Shown piece by piece: positions 8,093 to 17,680 of a DNA stretch of 64,000 nt; the stretch's first letter is position 1, and each line of letters starts with the position of its first letter. Origin of the DNA: Acidobacteriota bacterium (GTDB lineage Bacteria > Acidobacteriota > Thermoanaerobaculia > UBA5066); NCBI GenBank assembly GCA_016716715.1, contig JADJVE010000002.1, positions 1-64,000 on the forward strand, read 5' to 3'. The notes under the pieces are model-generated. The model had not been told where the DNA came from. It was given only the letters and a program-made list of their open reading frames with translations, and did no database searches. The position numbers and the translations under genes were made by a program.

Positions 8093-10402
8093 TCAGAGCC
8101 TCAGCCGGAATCCGCCGGAAACGGTCCGCGGGGCGCCGGCCCAGATCGCGCCCGTCGCGGCCGACACCGAGGCCGCGCCGTTCTGCTCGCCCGTCGCCGG
8201 GCTGATCGTGTTCGAGACGTTCGAGGCCGACCCAACGTACGTCGCGTCGAACGCGTTTCGGACCTCGAGGAAGAGGCGCACACCCTTGACGAGCCCGGAA
8301 CCCAGATCGCGGTCGTAATGGAGGTTCGCCGACCAGAGGACGTAGCTCGGGACGCTCACGAGGTTCGCGTTGTCGATCGGCGTCGCGGCGCGGTAGTCCG
8401 AGTCGACGTAGAAGCCGAGGCCGCGCAGCAGGCCGGTGAGCTGGTCGTAGCCGACGCGGGCGTGGACGTAATGCGGCGGGACGCCGGGGAGCTTGTTTCC
8501 GGACCGGTCGAAGGCGGTGGACTGCGTGCCGGCGCTCAGCCGCTCGACGTACTCCGTGTAGACCTGGTTGTTGTAGAGGTACGCCCCCGAGAGCTGGAGC
8601 CCCGGCACGGCCGTCGAAAGCGGCCGCCAGTCCAGTGTGACCTCGACGCCCCGGTGCTCGGAGCGCGGTGCGTTGAACGTGAAGCTCTGGAGGTTCGCGC
8701 CCGGCGACTGGCTGACGAGCTCGTTCCGGAAGAATTCCCAGAAGCCGATGACGCCGGCCTTCAGCGAGCCCGCGACCGTCCAGTCGACGCCGAGGTCGAC
8801 GCCGAGATTCGTCTGCGGCTTGAGGTCCGTGTTGTTCCCCGGGGCTCCCTGCGGCGTGACGAAGAGATTCGTCGCCTGCGGCGTTCCGTATCCGCCCGCG
8901 ACGCGCGCGCGGAACTGCCACTCCTTCGCCGGCTGAAACGAGAGCGACACATCCGGCGCGACGTTGAAAAACGTCCGGTTGGCGTCGATCGTCGCCCACG
9001 TCGGCGGCGCCGCCAGCGGGTAGGTCCAGTTGCGCGCCTGCGCCTCGAGCTTCGTGTTCTCGACGCCCACCCCGGCGACGGCCGTCCAGCCGCGGGCGAA
9101 ATCGACTTCCTCGCGCACCCGCGCCCCGTAGTTCAGATGGTGCCCGAGAACCGTCTGCGTGACCGCCCCGAGACTGGCCGGGCTGCCCGGCGTCGGGCTC
9201 ACGTCGCCGCCCGGCGCCGTGTTGTACGTGGTCGAGTTGATGTTCTCCCAGTTCGCGAAGACGCCGCCGTAGTGCCGCGCGGGAAGACCGAAAAGCCGCC
9301 CGTTCGCCGTGACGTCGCTCATGAGGTTGAACGAGGGGTACGTCCCGACGGCCGCCGTCGCGCTCGTGGGCTGCTTGATGTCGCGGTTGTCCCAGACGAG
9401 CTGGGTGCGCCAAGTGACCCCTTCGGCGAAGTCGTGCTCCCAGCGCCCCGCCGTGATCGTCCGGCGGTCGTGACGGCCGAGGGACGCCTGTTCGGCGCTC
9501 AGGCTGACGCGCGGCCCGTTCACGCCGTTCGCGAAGACGGACACCGACGCGCAGCCCGTGCCGGCGAGCGCCTCGCAGCCTTTCTGAAACGGATTGAGGT
9601 TGAACTGGACCAGAGAGAGACGGATCGAGAGGTCCGAGTCGAGGTCGTTGTTCACGAACTTGACCGTGATGCGGTCCTTCGGTGTGGCCGTGTACGTCGT
9701 GAGGAAGTTCAGCGTCGTCGTGTGGTACGCCGTGTGCGAAGTGAAGCCGTCCCCCCCGACGTAGCTTCCGAAGAGCGCGTAGTCCCACGCTCCCTGCCGG
9801 TGCCCGAAGCTCACGTATCCGTTCTTGTACCCGAAGCCGCCCACGTCGCCGCCCACCTCGGCGCCGTTGATCTCGAGGCCGGTGCGCGTCCTGAAGTTCA
9901 CGGCGCCGGACGTCGCGTAGTTGCCATAGAGCGCGCCCGCGGGGCCCTGGAAGACGTCGATCCCGGCGTACGCGTGCGGGTCCATGAGGTCGGTCCGCGC
10001 GAGGCCGTCCGGCTGCGTGAACGGGAAGCCGTCTTCGAGGACCTGGATGTTGCGGATGCCGAACGTCTGGCGCGCGTTCGAGCCGCGGACGGAGACGGAG
10101 ACGTCGCGCGGCCCATTGCCCTGCTGGACCGTGACACCGGGCGTCTGGATCAGGACGTCACCGATCGAGAAAGCCGTCGCGTTCTTGAACGACTCGCCCG
10201 GGATCGTCGTCGTCGTCTGGCCGGCGGGCGACTCGTACGCGGCCGGCTTGGGCGCCGTCACGACGACGTCGGCTTCCTTCTTCTTCGGAGCGGGCTCCTC
10301 GGCCTCGTCGGCGCGCAGCGGAACGCACGCGAGTGAGAGCGCGAGGGCGAGCAGGTGAACGGACGTCCGTTGAAATCGAGTCGGGGTCGCAATCGTGTGC
10401 AT
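8093..10402 (-). CDS. TonB-dependent receptor (siderophore/metal type)
   Basis: 769 residues. The start MHTIATPTRFQRTSVHLLALALSLACVPLRA gives a good signal peptide; the open frame begins at 10489 but without a better start. After a charged stretch comes a TonB-box-like EADVVVTAP, a plug (ISIGDVLIQTPGVTVQQGNGPRDVSVSVRGSNARQTFGIRNIQVLEDGFPFTQPDG) and a 22-strand-type barrel ending VSGGFRLRL. The two-base spacing to the PepSY gene implies one operon. Plug and partner suggest a ferric-chelate or other metal-chelate receptor; the ligand is not determinable. Confidence 0.9.
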   Translation of the reverse strand: MHTIATPTRFQRTSVHLLALALSLACVPLRADEAEEPAPKKKEADVVVTAPKPAAYESPAGQTTTTIPGESFKNATAFSIGDVLIQTPGVTVQQGNGPRDVSVSVRGSNARQTFGIRNIQVLEDGFPFTQPDGLARTDLMDPHAYAGIDVFQGPAGALYGNYATSGAVNFRTRTGLEINGAEVGGDVGGFGYKNGYVSFGHRQGAWDYALFGSYVGGDGFTSHTAYHTTTLNFLTTYTATPKDRITVKFVNNDLDSDLSIRLSLVQFNLNPFQKGCEALAGTGCASVSVFANGVNGPRVSLSAEQASLGRHDRRTITAGRWEHDFAEGVTWRTQLVWDNRDIKQPTSATAAVGTYPSFNLMSDVTANGRLFGLPARHYGGVFANWENINSTTYNTAPGGDVSPTPGSPASLGAVTQTVLGHHLNYGARVREEVDFARGWTAVAGVGVENTKLEAQARNWTYPLAAPPTWATIDANRTFFNVAPDVSLSFQPAKEWQFRARVAGGYGTPQATNLFVTPQGAPGNNTDLKPQTNLGVDLGVDWTVAGSLKAGVIGFWEFFRNELVSQSPGANLQSFTFNAPRSEHRGVEVTLDWRPLSTAVPGLQLSGAYLYNNQVYTEYVERLSAGTQSTAFDRSGNKLPGVPPHYVHARVGYDQLTGLLRGLGFYVDSDYRAATPIDNANLVSVPSYVLWSANLHYDRDLGSGLVKGVRLFLEVRNAFDATYVGSASNVSNTISPATGEQNGAASVSAATGAIWAGAPRTVSGGFRLRL

Positions 10403-10499
10403 GGACCGGATGGTCCGCGACAGCGACGCGTCCGGGAATGCGGCGAATTGACGCACAGGGGCCCGGCGCGCGGTGCGCGCCGGGCTCACGCGGCCGAAG

Positions 10500-12779
10500 T
10501 CAGATCTTGACGTTCAGCGCGGCGTAGATCGAGCGCGCCGGGCCGGGAACGTTGATTCCCCACGGAACGCCCGCTCCCGACATCGTCATCCCCTGCCCCA
10601 CGTACGCCCCGCCCAACGGGAGTGAATAGAGGGTGTTGAGGAGGTTCTCGAGGCCGAGATCGAAGCGAAACTGCTTCCACGTGTAGCTGCTGCGCAGGTT
10701 GACCAGCGCGTAGCCCGCCGTCGAGACTTCGTTCCGCACCGCCGAGACGCGCGTCCGGGCCGACACCGCCTGGACCTCGGCCGTGTTCGTCCAGCCGCCG
10801 AGGCGATGGACGAGCGCCAGCTTCGCGTTGAGCGGCATCACGTCGTAGAGGTCGCCGCCCGACGTCCGGTTCTCTCCCTGGACAAAGGCGGCGACGAGGT
10901 TCGCGTCGAGCCTGCCGGCGCCGCCCTTCGCGAGGAGCGTGTGGCCGGAGACATCCACGCCGTAAAGCCGGGCCGACTGATTCGCGTACTGGAGGTAGAC
11001 GAAGCCGGTCGTGGCCATCGCGTTCATGGCGCCGCAGGTCATGTTCGCCGAGCTGCAGCGGACGGCGTCGACGTAGTCGTGGACGGCCGTGAAGTAGGGC
11101 GTGACGGTCAGCCCCCAGACGTCCCGGGAAGCGTCGTGCCAGTCGGCCGTCAAGCTGACGGTGTTCGCCACCTCGGGCCTCAGGTCGAGGTTCCCGACAT
11201 AGCCGTTTCCGTCTCCAACCAGGTTGTTCATCACCATCGCCATCCCGCCGGTCGACCACGCGTAGCGCTCATAGAGGTTGGGCGAACGGGTCTTGCGGGC
11301 GAAGCCAGCGGCATACGACTGCCCCGCATCCGGCGCGAAGCGAACGAGCGCGGTCGCGTCCCAGTTGTGGTCGGTCCGCTGGCGGTCGGCGGCGTTGAAC
11401 GCCGTCGATTCGGAAAGATACTGGGCCATCATGTTCGTGTTGTAGTAACCCTGCACCGGGCCCGTGTCCGACTGGACCGTGTCGCTGCGCAGCCCGAGCT
11501 GGGTCGTCCAGCGCGGGTTCCAGCGCGTCTCCCATTCGGCGAAGACGCCGAGGCGGTCCCGCTGCCCGTCGTTGATGTTCCAGAACGTGTTCGGCGCCAT
11601 CATGCCGCCGGAGGGCGGCCACCAGTCGTCCAGCCGGAAGCGCTGGTATTCGGCGCCCGCCGTGAGGGTGTTGCCCGGAGAGAGCGCGACGGCCGCCCTG
11701 ACGAGGGCTCCGGAGTTCCGTCCCTCGGTGTCCATGGGCATGCCGGGAATCGTGCCGCTGTACCAGAACTGCTTGTCGTCGCCGAAGTTCATCGAATGCT
11801 GCGTCTTCTCGGCGTAGGCGCGCGCCTCGAGGACGCCCCACGAGAACCGGCCCGTGTAGTGGAGGTTGACGTGCTTGCTGTCGTTCCCGGTCAGGTCCAT
11901 GCGCTGGTTCGGGTACCCCTCGTACGGAATGTCCTGCAGACCGAGCTTCACCTCGACGACGTGGGCGTCGAGCTTCAGCGCGAACCCGACTTCGTGGTTC
12001 CACGCCTTGAACCGGGACGATCCGACGACGTCGCCCTCCAGCCAACCCTGTCCCATCGCGGCGGGCCCGGACGGCTTGAAGTCCTTCGCCGCCGAGTAGT
12101 TCTCGGACTGCGCGAGCGAGCCGTTGTACGTCACGCTGAATGTGGGGCCCGCCACGAGCGCCGCGAGATTGGCGCCCCAGCCGTTTCCGTTGCTGCGATA
12201 GAAGGCGCCGGCCCCGCCCTTGACGAGGGTGCCCTGCCCCGCCTTCGCGAACTCGGGCGCGGCCGAGTCGACGAGGATCGTGCCGCCGATGCTGTCACCG
12301 CCGGCGCTGACGGGCGCGATGCCGGCGAAGACCTTGACGCTCGCGACGTTCGTCGGGTCGATGTAGGAGAGCGGCGAGTTCATGTGATTCGGGCATGCGG
12401 AGGCGAGGGGCATGCCGTCGATCTTCACGAGAAGGCGGTCGTCGGCCAGGCCGTGAATCACGGGCAGGCTCGAGACCCCGCCGCCGGTGTGGAGGGCGAC
12501 GCCGGGGACGTCCCGGAGGAGGCTCGCCGTGTCGCTCGTGGAGGGACGAAGAGCCGCGAGCGCGGCCTCGTCGAGCTCGCATGTGGGTGCCGGCGAGACG
12601 TCGGTCTTGGGCGCGGTGACGGCGACCTGCGCGTGGGTTTCCCGGCGCTCATCGGGCGAGGCAGCAGGAGCGGTCTGCCCCGCGGCCGTGCCCGCCGGGC
12701 CGAGAATCAGGATGGTGGTCAGGGTCGCGAAGGAGGGCAGCATCGCCCGCTGTCGTGCCGGGGAGTTCGTCGTGTGCAT
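10500..12779 (-). CDS. OprC/NosA-like copper TonB-dependent receptor
   Basis: 759 residues with signal peptide (MLPSFATLTTILILGPAGTAAGQ), a TonB-box-like QVAVTAP, and a plug whose loop reads DGMPLASACPNHMNSPLSYIDP: Cys129, His132 and Met133 match the CxxxM-type copper site of OprC and NosA. The barrel is rich in Met (GGMMAPNTFW, TNMMAQYL, GGMAMVMNN). The C-terminus ends YAALNVKI. Copper import across the outer membrane is the best role, fitting the SCO/PCuAC gene immediately upstream and the Cus pump further up. A copper-repressed regulator should exist but is not in the window. Confidence 0.85.
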   Translation of the reverse strand: MHTTNSPARQRAMLPSFATLTTILILGPAGTAAGQTAPAASPDERRETHAQVAVTAPKTDVSPAPTCELDEAALAALRPSTSDTASLLRDVPGVALHTGGGVSSLPVIHGLADDRLLVKIDGMPLASACPNHMNSPLSYIDPTNVASVKVFAGIAPVSAGGDSIGGTILVDSAAPEFAKAGQGTLVKGGAGAFYRSNGNGWGANLAALVAGPTFSVTYNGSLAQSENYSAAKDFKPSGPAAMGQGWLEGDVVGSSRFKAWNHEVGFALKLDAHVVEVKLGLQDIPYEGYPNQRMDLTGNDSKHVNLHYTGRFSWGVLEARAYAEKTQHSMNFGDDKQFWYSGTIPGMPMDTEGRNSGALVRAAVALSPGNTLTAGAEYQRFRLDDWWPPSGGMMAPNTFWNINDGQRDRLGVFAEWETRWNPRWTTQLGLRSDTVQSDTGPVQGYYNTNMMAQYLSESTAFNAADRQRTDHNWDATALVRFAPDAGQSYAAGFARKTRSPNLYERYAWSTGGMAMVMNNLVGDGNGYVGNLDLRPEVANTVSLTADWHDASRDVWGLTVTPYFTAVHDYVDAVRCSSANMTCGAMNAMATTGFVYLQYANQSARLYGVDVSGHTLLAKGGAGRLDANLVAAFVQGENRTSGGDLYDVMPLNAKLALVHRLGGWTNTAEVQAVSARTRVSAVRNEVSTAGYALVNLRSSYTWKQFRFDLGLENLLNTLYSLPLGGAYVGQGMTMSGAGVPWGINVPGPARSIYAALNVKI

Positions 12780-12915
12780 CTGCTCGTGCTCCGTGCGCGG
12801 GCGCGTTCACGGCCAGCGCCTCCGGGCGATGGTGCGGAACGCGGAGGCACTCCGGAAACGATGCACGTGCACGATGCGGCAAATGGTCGCACCGGCCGCG
12901 GCGGTGTCAGCCGTG

Positions 12916-14168
12916 TCAGCGCCGGCGGGCGGCGAGTACCGCCGCCCGAATTTCCTGCGGGGGGCTGTCGGCCGGCACGAGCCGTTCCACTCCGCCGCCC
13001 GCTCCGAGAACGTAGAGGCTCGTCGTGTGGGAGTAGAGAGTCCCGGCGGCGGAGCGTCCCGGCGTGGCGATCACGGACGCTGCAAACTGCTTCACCACCT
13101 TGTTTACCTCTTCCTTGGAGCCCGTCAGCCCGACGGCGGGGACCGCAAAGTACGAGAGGTACTCCTTGAGGAGGGCCGGCGTGTCCCGCGGGTCGACGCT
13201 GACGAAGAGGATCGACACGTCCCGCCCGTCCGGACCGAGAAGCTGCCAGGCGCGGCTAAGCTTCGACATCATCGCCGGGCAGGCGTCAGGGCAACGCGTG
13301 TATCCGAAGAAGAGCAGGGCCACCCTGCCCCGCAGGCTCGAGAGGCGGAACGGGCGCCCTTCCTGGTCGACGAGAGTGAAGTCGCCCGGATCGATCAGCG
13401 GCGGCGCGTCGGACGCCGCCGCGCGATCCGGGTTGATGACCTTCGCTTCGACGCGTTTCGAGGTGCCGTCGCGGAAGCCGAGGGTCAGAACGACGGTGTC
13501 ACCAGCCTTCAAGCGGCGCTTCAGGTCGATCAACATGAGATGCAGGCCGCCCGTTGCGAGCCGGACGGAGCCCTTTGCCGGGATCGGAATCGCGTCCAGC
13601 GGGCGCATCTCCATTCGGTCGTCCTGCATGCGCATTTCGTGCAGCTCGGTGGCGGACGCGTCGGGCGTCGACGCCGAGATCAAGTCGATCGCCTTGCCGC
13701 CCGCGTTGACGATCGTGAAGTACCCGGCTCCGACCGTCTGGCCGGGCGCCGGCTCGCGGACCCACGCGTCGCGGACTTCAAGCACGGGCGGCGAGCCGTT
13801 CGCGCCCGGGCTCGCGGACGCGAGAGACGCAACGAAGGCCGCGATCTTCAGCCGGTCCTTCCCCGCGATGTGGGGGAAGGCCATCATTCCGGTGCTGCCA
13901 TCGCCGACGCCGTTCATGATGCTCCCCGCGATGCCGGGGACCGTGTGGCCGTTCTTGAACGAGGCGGCGTCGTGGAGGTCCCGCGGCGGCGCGTGGAGGG
14001 ACGGCGCTGCCGGCCCGTCGCCGCGCCCCTCCGGGCCGTGACAGGCGGCGCAGCCGAACGAGAGGTAGAGCGCGCGGCCCTCCGCCACGGCCGACCGGTC
14101 GAGGCCGTCGAGCCGCCGCAGCCCGCAAGGAGCACGGCCGCGGAGACGAGTGCGAGGGCCGGCTTCAT
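12916..14168 (-). CDS. Cytochrome c - PCuAC - SCO1 triple-domain copper chaperone lipoprotein (single frameshift)
   Basis: The N-terminus MKPALALVSAAVLLAGC is a lipoprotein signal with Cys17 as lipid anchor. One base is missing near 14115; thereafter the frame runs to 12916. Three domains follow: cytochrome c with haem motif CAACH (about residues 42-46) and distal Met (TGMMAFPHI); a PCu(A)C domain (VLEVRDAWVREPAPGQTVGAGYF...HEMRMQDDRMEMRPLD...GGLHLMLIDLK) with the His/Met copper site; and an SCO/SenC thioredoxin fold with CPDAC and the His of YSHTTSLYVL. Both PCuAC and SCO load the CuA centre of cytochrome oxidases; joining them to a haem domain implies electron supply to the same step. The haem-chaperone link is inferred from fusion only. 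Confidence 0.85.
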
Positions 14169-14469
14169 ATGCGCGAACTGTATGCGGATTGAAGCCTCGC
14201 GCGCCTGCGGCCCGATTGACGCGGACGGCGATCTCCCGCGCGGCGCGGGCGGCTACTCCGCGCTTCGCGTCGAAGTCGATCTCCCATCGCGCGCCGGCGG
14301 GCGAGTTCCCCGTTCCGAGAAGAGCCAGCTTCCCGGGCGGGGGCACGTGAACGACCCCGGGCCGTCACCGTCCGTGCGGCCAAGGGTCCGCTGCGCGCCG
14401 GCGCCTTCGAGCGGGCCGCGAAACTCCTCGTTCTTCTCGGCGAAGGCGTGCCGAGGCTTTGAGGACGCG

Positions 14470-15155
14470 TCACGAGGTGAACGTGGATCCCGCCGGGACT
14501 CCAGCGGATGCCGAGAACAGGCAGGGCGATCTTGCCGCCGGGTCCGAGCCGGCTCCTTCCGGGATTCCTCGGCGATGCGGCGTCGCGCGACCGAGGCGGG
14601 CAGGCTGCGAGCGGCCGTCGCGAGAATCGCCGTTCCACCTCGGACTCGGCGCCAGCGAAACCGTCCCACCTGCGAAGTTCCGGGCCGGCTTCAGCTTCCG
14701 ATCCGTACAGTTAGGATGCGAGAACCTCTCAACGGTGTCCACCTCGAGCTCTTTCGGGGGAAGGGTCAGGACGATCACCGCGATCCCGTTCCCGGGGGCT
14801 TCACGGTCATCCGCAGGGAATGTACGAGGCGCTGCTTCTCCTCCCCGATCAGGGTGCTTCGGCCGCGCAGGCACCTCGGCCCGCGCCACGGCGCTCCGGA
14901 CAGATGGCATAGTCGAGCGCGGGAAACGCTCCGCCGCTCGTCACGTCGAGGACGATAGGCTGCGCCATATCCACCCCGGAGTTTTCGAGGCGCAATCCAC
15001 GTGTCATGGGCCCCGGCCTCCCGCGCCCCGAGGGCGAGATGAACGAACGCGGCCGCTCGCGCTCGCATGCTCGTTCTCGAACCCGGCGACCGGATGCCGC
15101 CGTCGATCAAACCGAGCGCGGTGCCGAGGCTCGTAAGAGCCGTTCTGCGATTCAT
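14470..15155 (-). pseudogene. Decayed DUF4198 (periplasmic metal-uptake-associated) gene
   Basis: Minus-strand fragments in three frames line up with the DUF4198/NikK-like family: MNRRTALTSLGTALG leader, AGAHDTWIAPRKLR, then (shifted) MAQPIVLDVTSGGAFPALDYAICPER, then (shifted) LRGRSTLIGEEKQRLVHSLRMTV, then (shifted) GNGIAVIVLTLPPKELEVDTVE. Below about 14700 no conserved match remains. With at least three shifts and a lost C-terminal half, this looks like a real pseudogene rather than a few read errors, although this is an indel-rich part of the window. From 14169 to 14469 I see nothing coding that I can defend. DUF4198 proteins sit with TonB-dependent metal receptors, which fits the location. 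Confidence 0.6.
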
Positions 15156-15971
15156 CGTCCCTGTCCCCCTGGCGAGAAGTACCCGGTTCCCTCTCGCAGC
15201 TTAACCCTCCGTCCTCCGGCTTCTCGCGGTCCGGAAGCGCCGGCGACTGGCCCGAACGGCCCCTCTCGATGAGTTCCCGGCGGGCCGAGCTACAGGGCAG
15301 CCCGCCGGAGCCGCAGGGCGTTGGCTATGACGGAGACCGAGCTCAGGCTCATCGCGGCGCTCGCGATGATCGGAGAGAGGAGGAGGCCGAAGAAGGGGTA
15401 GAGGACGCCCGCCGCCAGCGGAACCCCGAGCGAGTTGTAGACGAACGCGAAGAAGAGGTTCTGCCGGATGTTCCGGATCGTCGCCCGGCTCAGGTGCCGC
15501 GCGCGCAGGAGGCCCGAGAGGTCGCCTCCGACGAGAGTCACTCCCGCGCTCTGGATGGCGACGTCGGTCCCCGTCCCCATCGCGATCCCCACGTCGGCGG
15601 CGGCCAGCGCGGGCGCGTCGTTGATGCCGTCGCCCGCCATTGCGACGATCCGGCCCTCGCTCTTCAGCCGCGTCACGGTCCCGGCCTTCCCCGCCGGAAG
15701 CACGCCCGCGACGACCTCGTCGATGCCGAGCTCCTTTGCCACGGCCTCCGCCGTCGCCTTCGCGTCGCCCGTGAGCATCACGACGCGAATCCCGAGGTCG
15801 TGCATCCCCGCGATCGCGGCGCGCGTGGAAGGCCTGATCGGATCCGCGGCGGCGAGGAACCCCGCAGGCTTCCCGTCCACGGCGACGAAGAGGATCGTCT
15901 GGCCCTGCGCACGGGCGGCGTCGGCCTCGGCAAGGACCTCGACGGCGGAAAGGAAAGGGAAGAAGAGAGAA

Positions 15972-15992
15972 GAGAGATCTGCTTCGAATGAG
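15972..15992 (-). repeat. AT-rich patch, copy a (inside P-type ATPase)
   Basis: Contains AGATCTGCTTCGAATGAG within an AG-rich stretch at 15948-16003. It matches copies b, c and i1 at TCTGCTT(A/C)GAA. In the coding frame it gives LPSFEADLSSLF, which still resembles the family, but a frameshift lies at its edge. Confidence 0.45.
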
Positions 15993-17016
15993 GGAAGAGA
16001 ACCAACGGCTACGATGACGCTCCTCGATCTGAGGCCATCGCGCCCTTTGCCCGGGATCGCCTGGAAGTCGCGCGCGGTGACGCGGCGAGGCCAGCTTCCT
16101 TCTCATTCGCGGAAAATACGACCGCGCCCGCGAGCGGATGTTCGCTCGCGCGCTCGACCGAGGCGGCGAGGCGAAGCAAGTCATCCTCTTTCCACCCTTG
16201 CACGGGTCTCATCAGAGCGATCTTCGGCTTCCCTTCCGTCAGCGTGCCCGTCTTGTCCACGACGAGCGTGTCCACCTTCTCGAGCCGTTCGAGCGCGGCC
16301 GCATCCTTGAAGAGGACCCCCGCCGCCGCGCCGCGGCCCATCGCGACCATGACGGACATCGGCGTCGCGAGACCGAGGCGCGCACGGGCAGGCGATGATG
16401 AGGACGGCGACCGCGTTCACGAGCGCGTGGACGAAGCGTGGCTCGGGCCCGAAGAGCGCCCAGGCCGCGAGGTGGCCGCCGCGACGAGAATCACGACGGG
16501 AACGAAGACGGCGGCGACCTTGTCCGCGAGCCGCTGGATCGGCGCCCGGCTCCGCTGGGCCTCGGACACCATCCGCACGATCTGCGCGAGGACGGTGTCG
16601 CCGCCCACCTTCAGCGCCTCGATGACGAGAGCGCCGTTTCCGTTCACGGTCGCGCCCGTCACGGCGTCGCCCGCCTTCTTGGCGACGGGAACCGGCTCGC
16701 CCGTGATCATCGATTCGTCCACCGCGCTCGCGCCCTCGACCACGCGACCGTCGACGGGAACGCGCTCGCCCGGGCGCACGCGCACGTGGTCCCCCGCCTT
16801 CAGGCGCTCGATCGAAACGTCTTCGTCGGCGCCGCTCGCGGTCACGAGGCGCGCCGTCTTCGGGGCGAGGCCGAGGAGCGCCCGGATCGCGCCGCCCGTA
16901 CTTCTCGCGGCCACGGGCTCGAGCACCTGCCTCCGGAGCACCAAGCGTCGTGATGACGGCGGCCGCTTCCGAAGTAGACGTCGTGCACGGGGAATGGTCT
17001 GAAGAGACAGAAGAAG

Positions 17017-17034
17017 AAGATCTGCTTAGAAAGG
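17017..17034 (-). repeat. AT-rich patch, copy b (inside P-type ATPase)
   Basis: AAGATCTGCTTAGAAAGG inside a purine-rich run at 16998-17042. It shares the CTTAGAA core with copies c, d, e2 and i1. It sits between the conserved segments MFTLIALG and VYFEAAAVITT of the ATPase, where the frame is broken on both sides. Confidence 0.5.
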
Positions 17035-17680
17035 GGATAAGGAACCCAATCGCTCTTGTGGCGCTGGAGTAAGCCGCGCCGTCCCAGCGCGATCAGGGTG
17101 AACATGTTCAGGTTGCGGGTCTTGACGGACGTCCATCCGCGCTCGAAGAACGGCCCGCCTGCCCAGAGCACGACCGGCGTCGAGAGGAACAGCTGCGCGA
17201 AGACGCTTGCCATCGGCGAAATGGCCGTCGCGAGGCTCGGAGCCACCATCAGGCCCATTTCAAAGAAAAGAAGCGGCACGGTAAGAACGACCGCAACCCG
17301 CAGCCGCCGCTTCATGTCGACGAGCTCGGGATTCGGCGCATCGTCCAGCGACACGGTTCTCGGTTCGAGCGCCATCCCGCAGATCGGGCAAGAACCGGGA
17401 GAGGGCCGGACGACCTCGGGGTGCATCGGGCACGTGTACTCGACTCCCGGGCCTGCGGGCGTCGCGGACTCCATCGGCTCGTGGCTGCCGCCCTGCAGAT
17501 ATTTCTCGGGCTCCCGGCGGAACTTCTCCAGGCATCCCGCAGCGCAGAAGAAGTAGTCCTTTCCCTCGTGGACGAGGGTGTGCTTCGTCTTGCCCGGGTC
17601 GACGTTCATGCCGCAGACGAGGTCTTTCTCGGTCCCGGGCGTCGGCAGGGAGGGTAGCGTCGGAAGATTCATCGGATCGA

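Noticed and set aside
5403..9788. Very long open frame on the minus strand through 5.4-9.8 kb, as one giant gene
   Set aside because: It is an effect of high GC: the frame holds two real genes (the kinase and most of the PepSY protein) and then the wrong frame of the receptor gene.
12862..12871. Palindrome GCACGTGC, also at 930-937, as a shared operator
   Set aside because: An eight-base palindrome of this composition is expected a few times by chance in 64 kb; the two contexts (after a receptor gene, between two copper genes) have nothing else in common.
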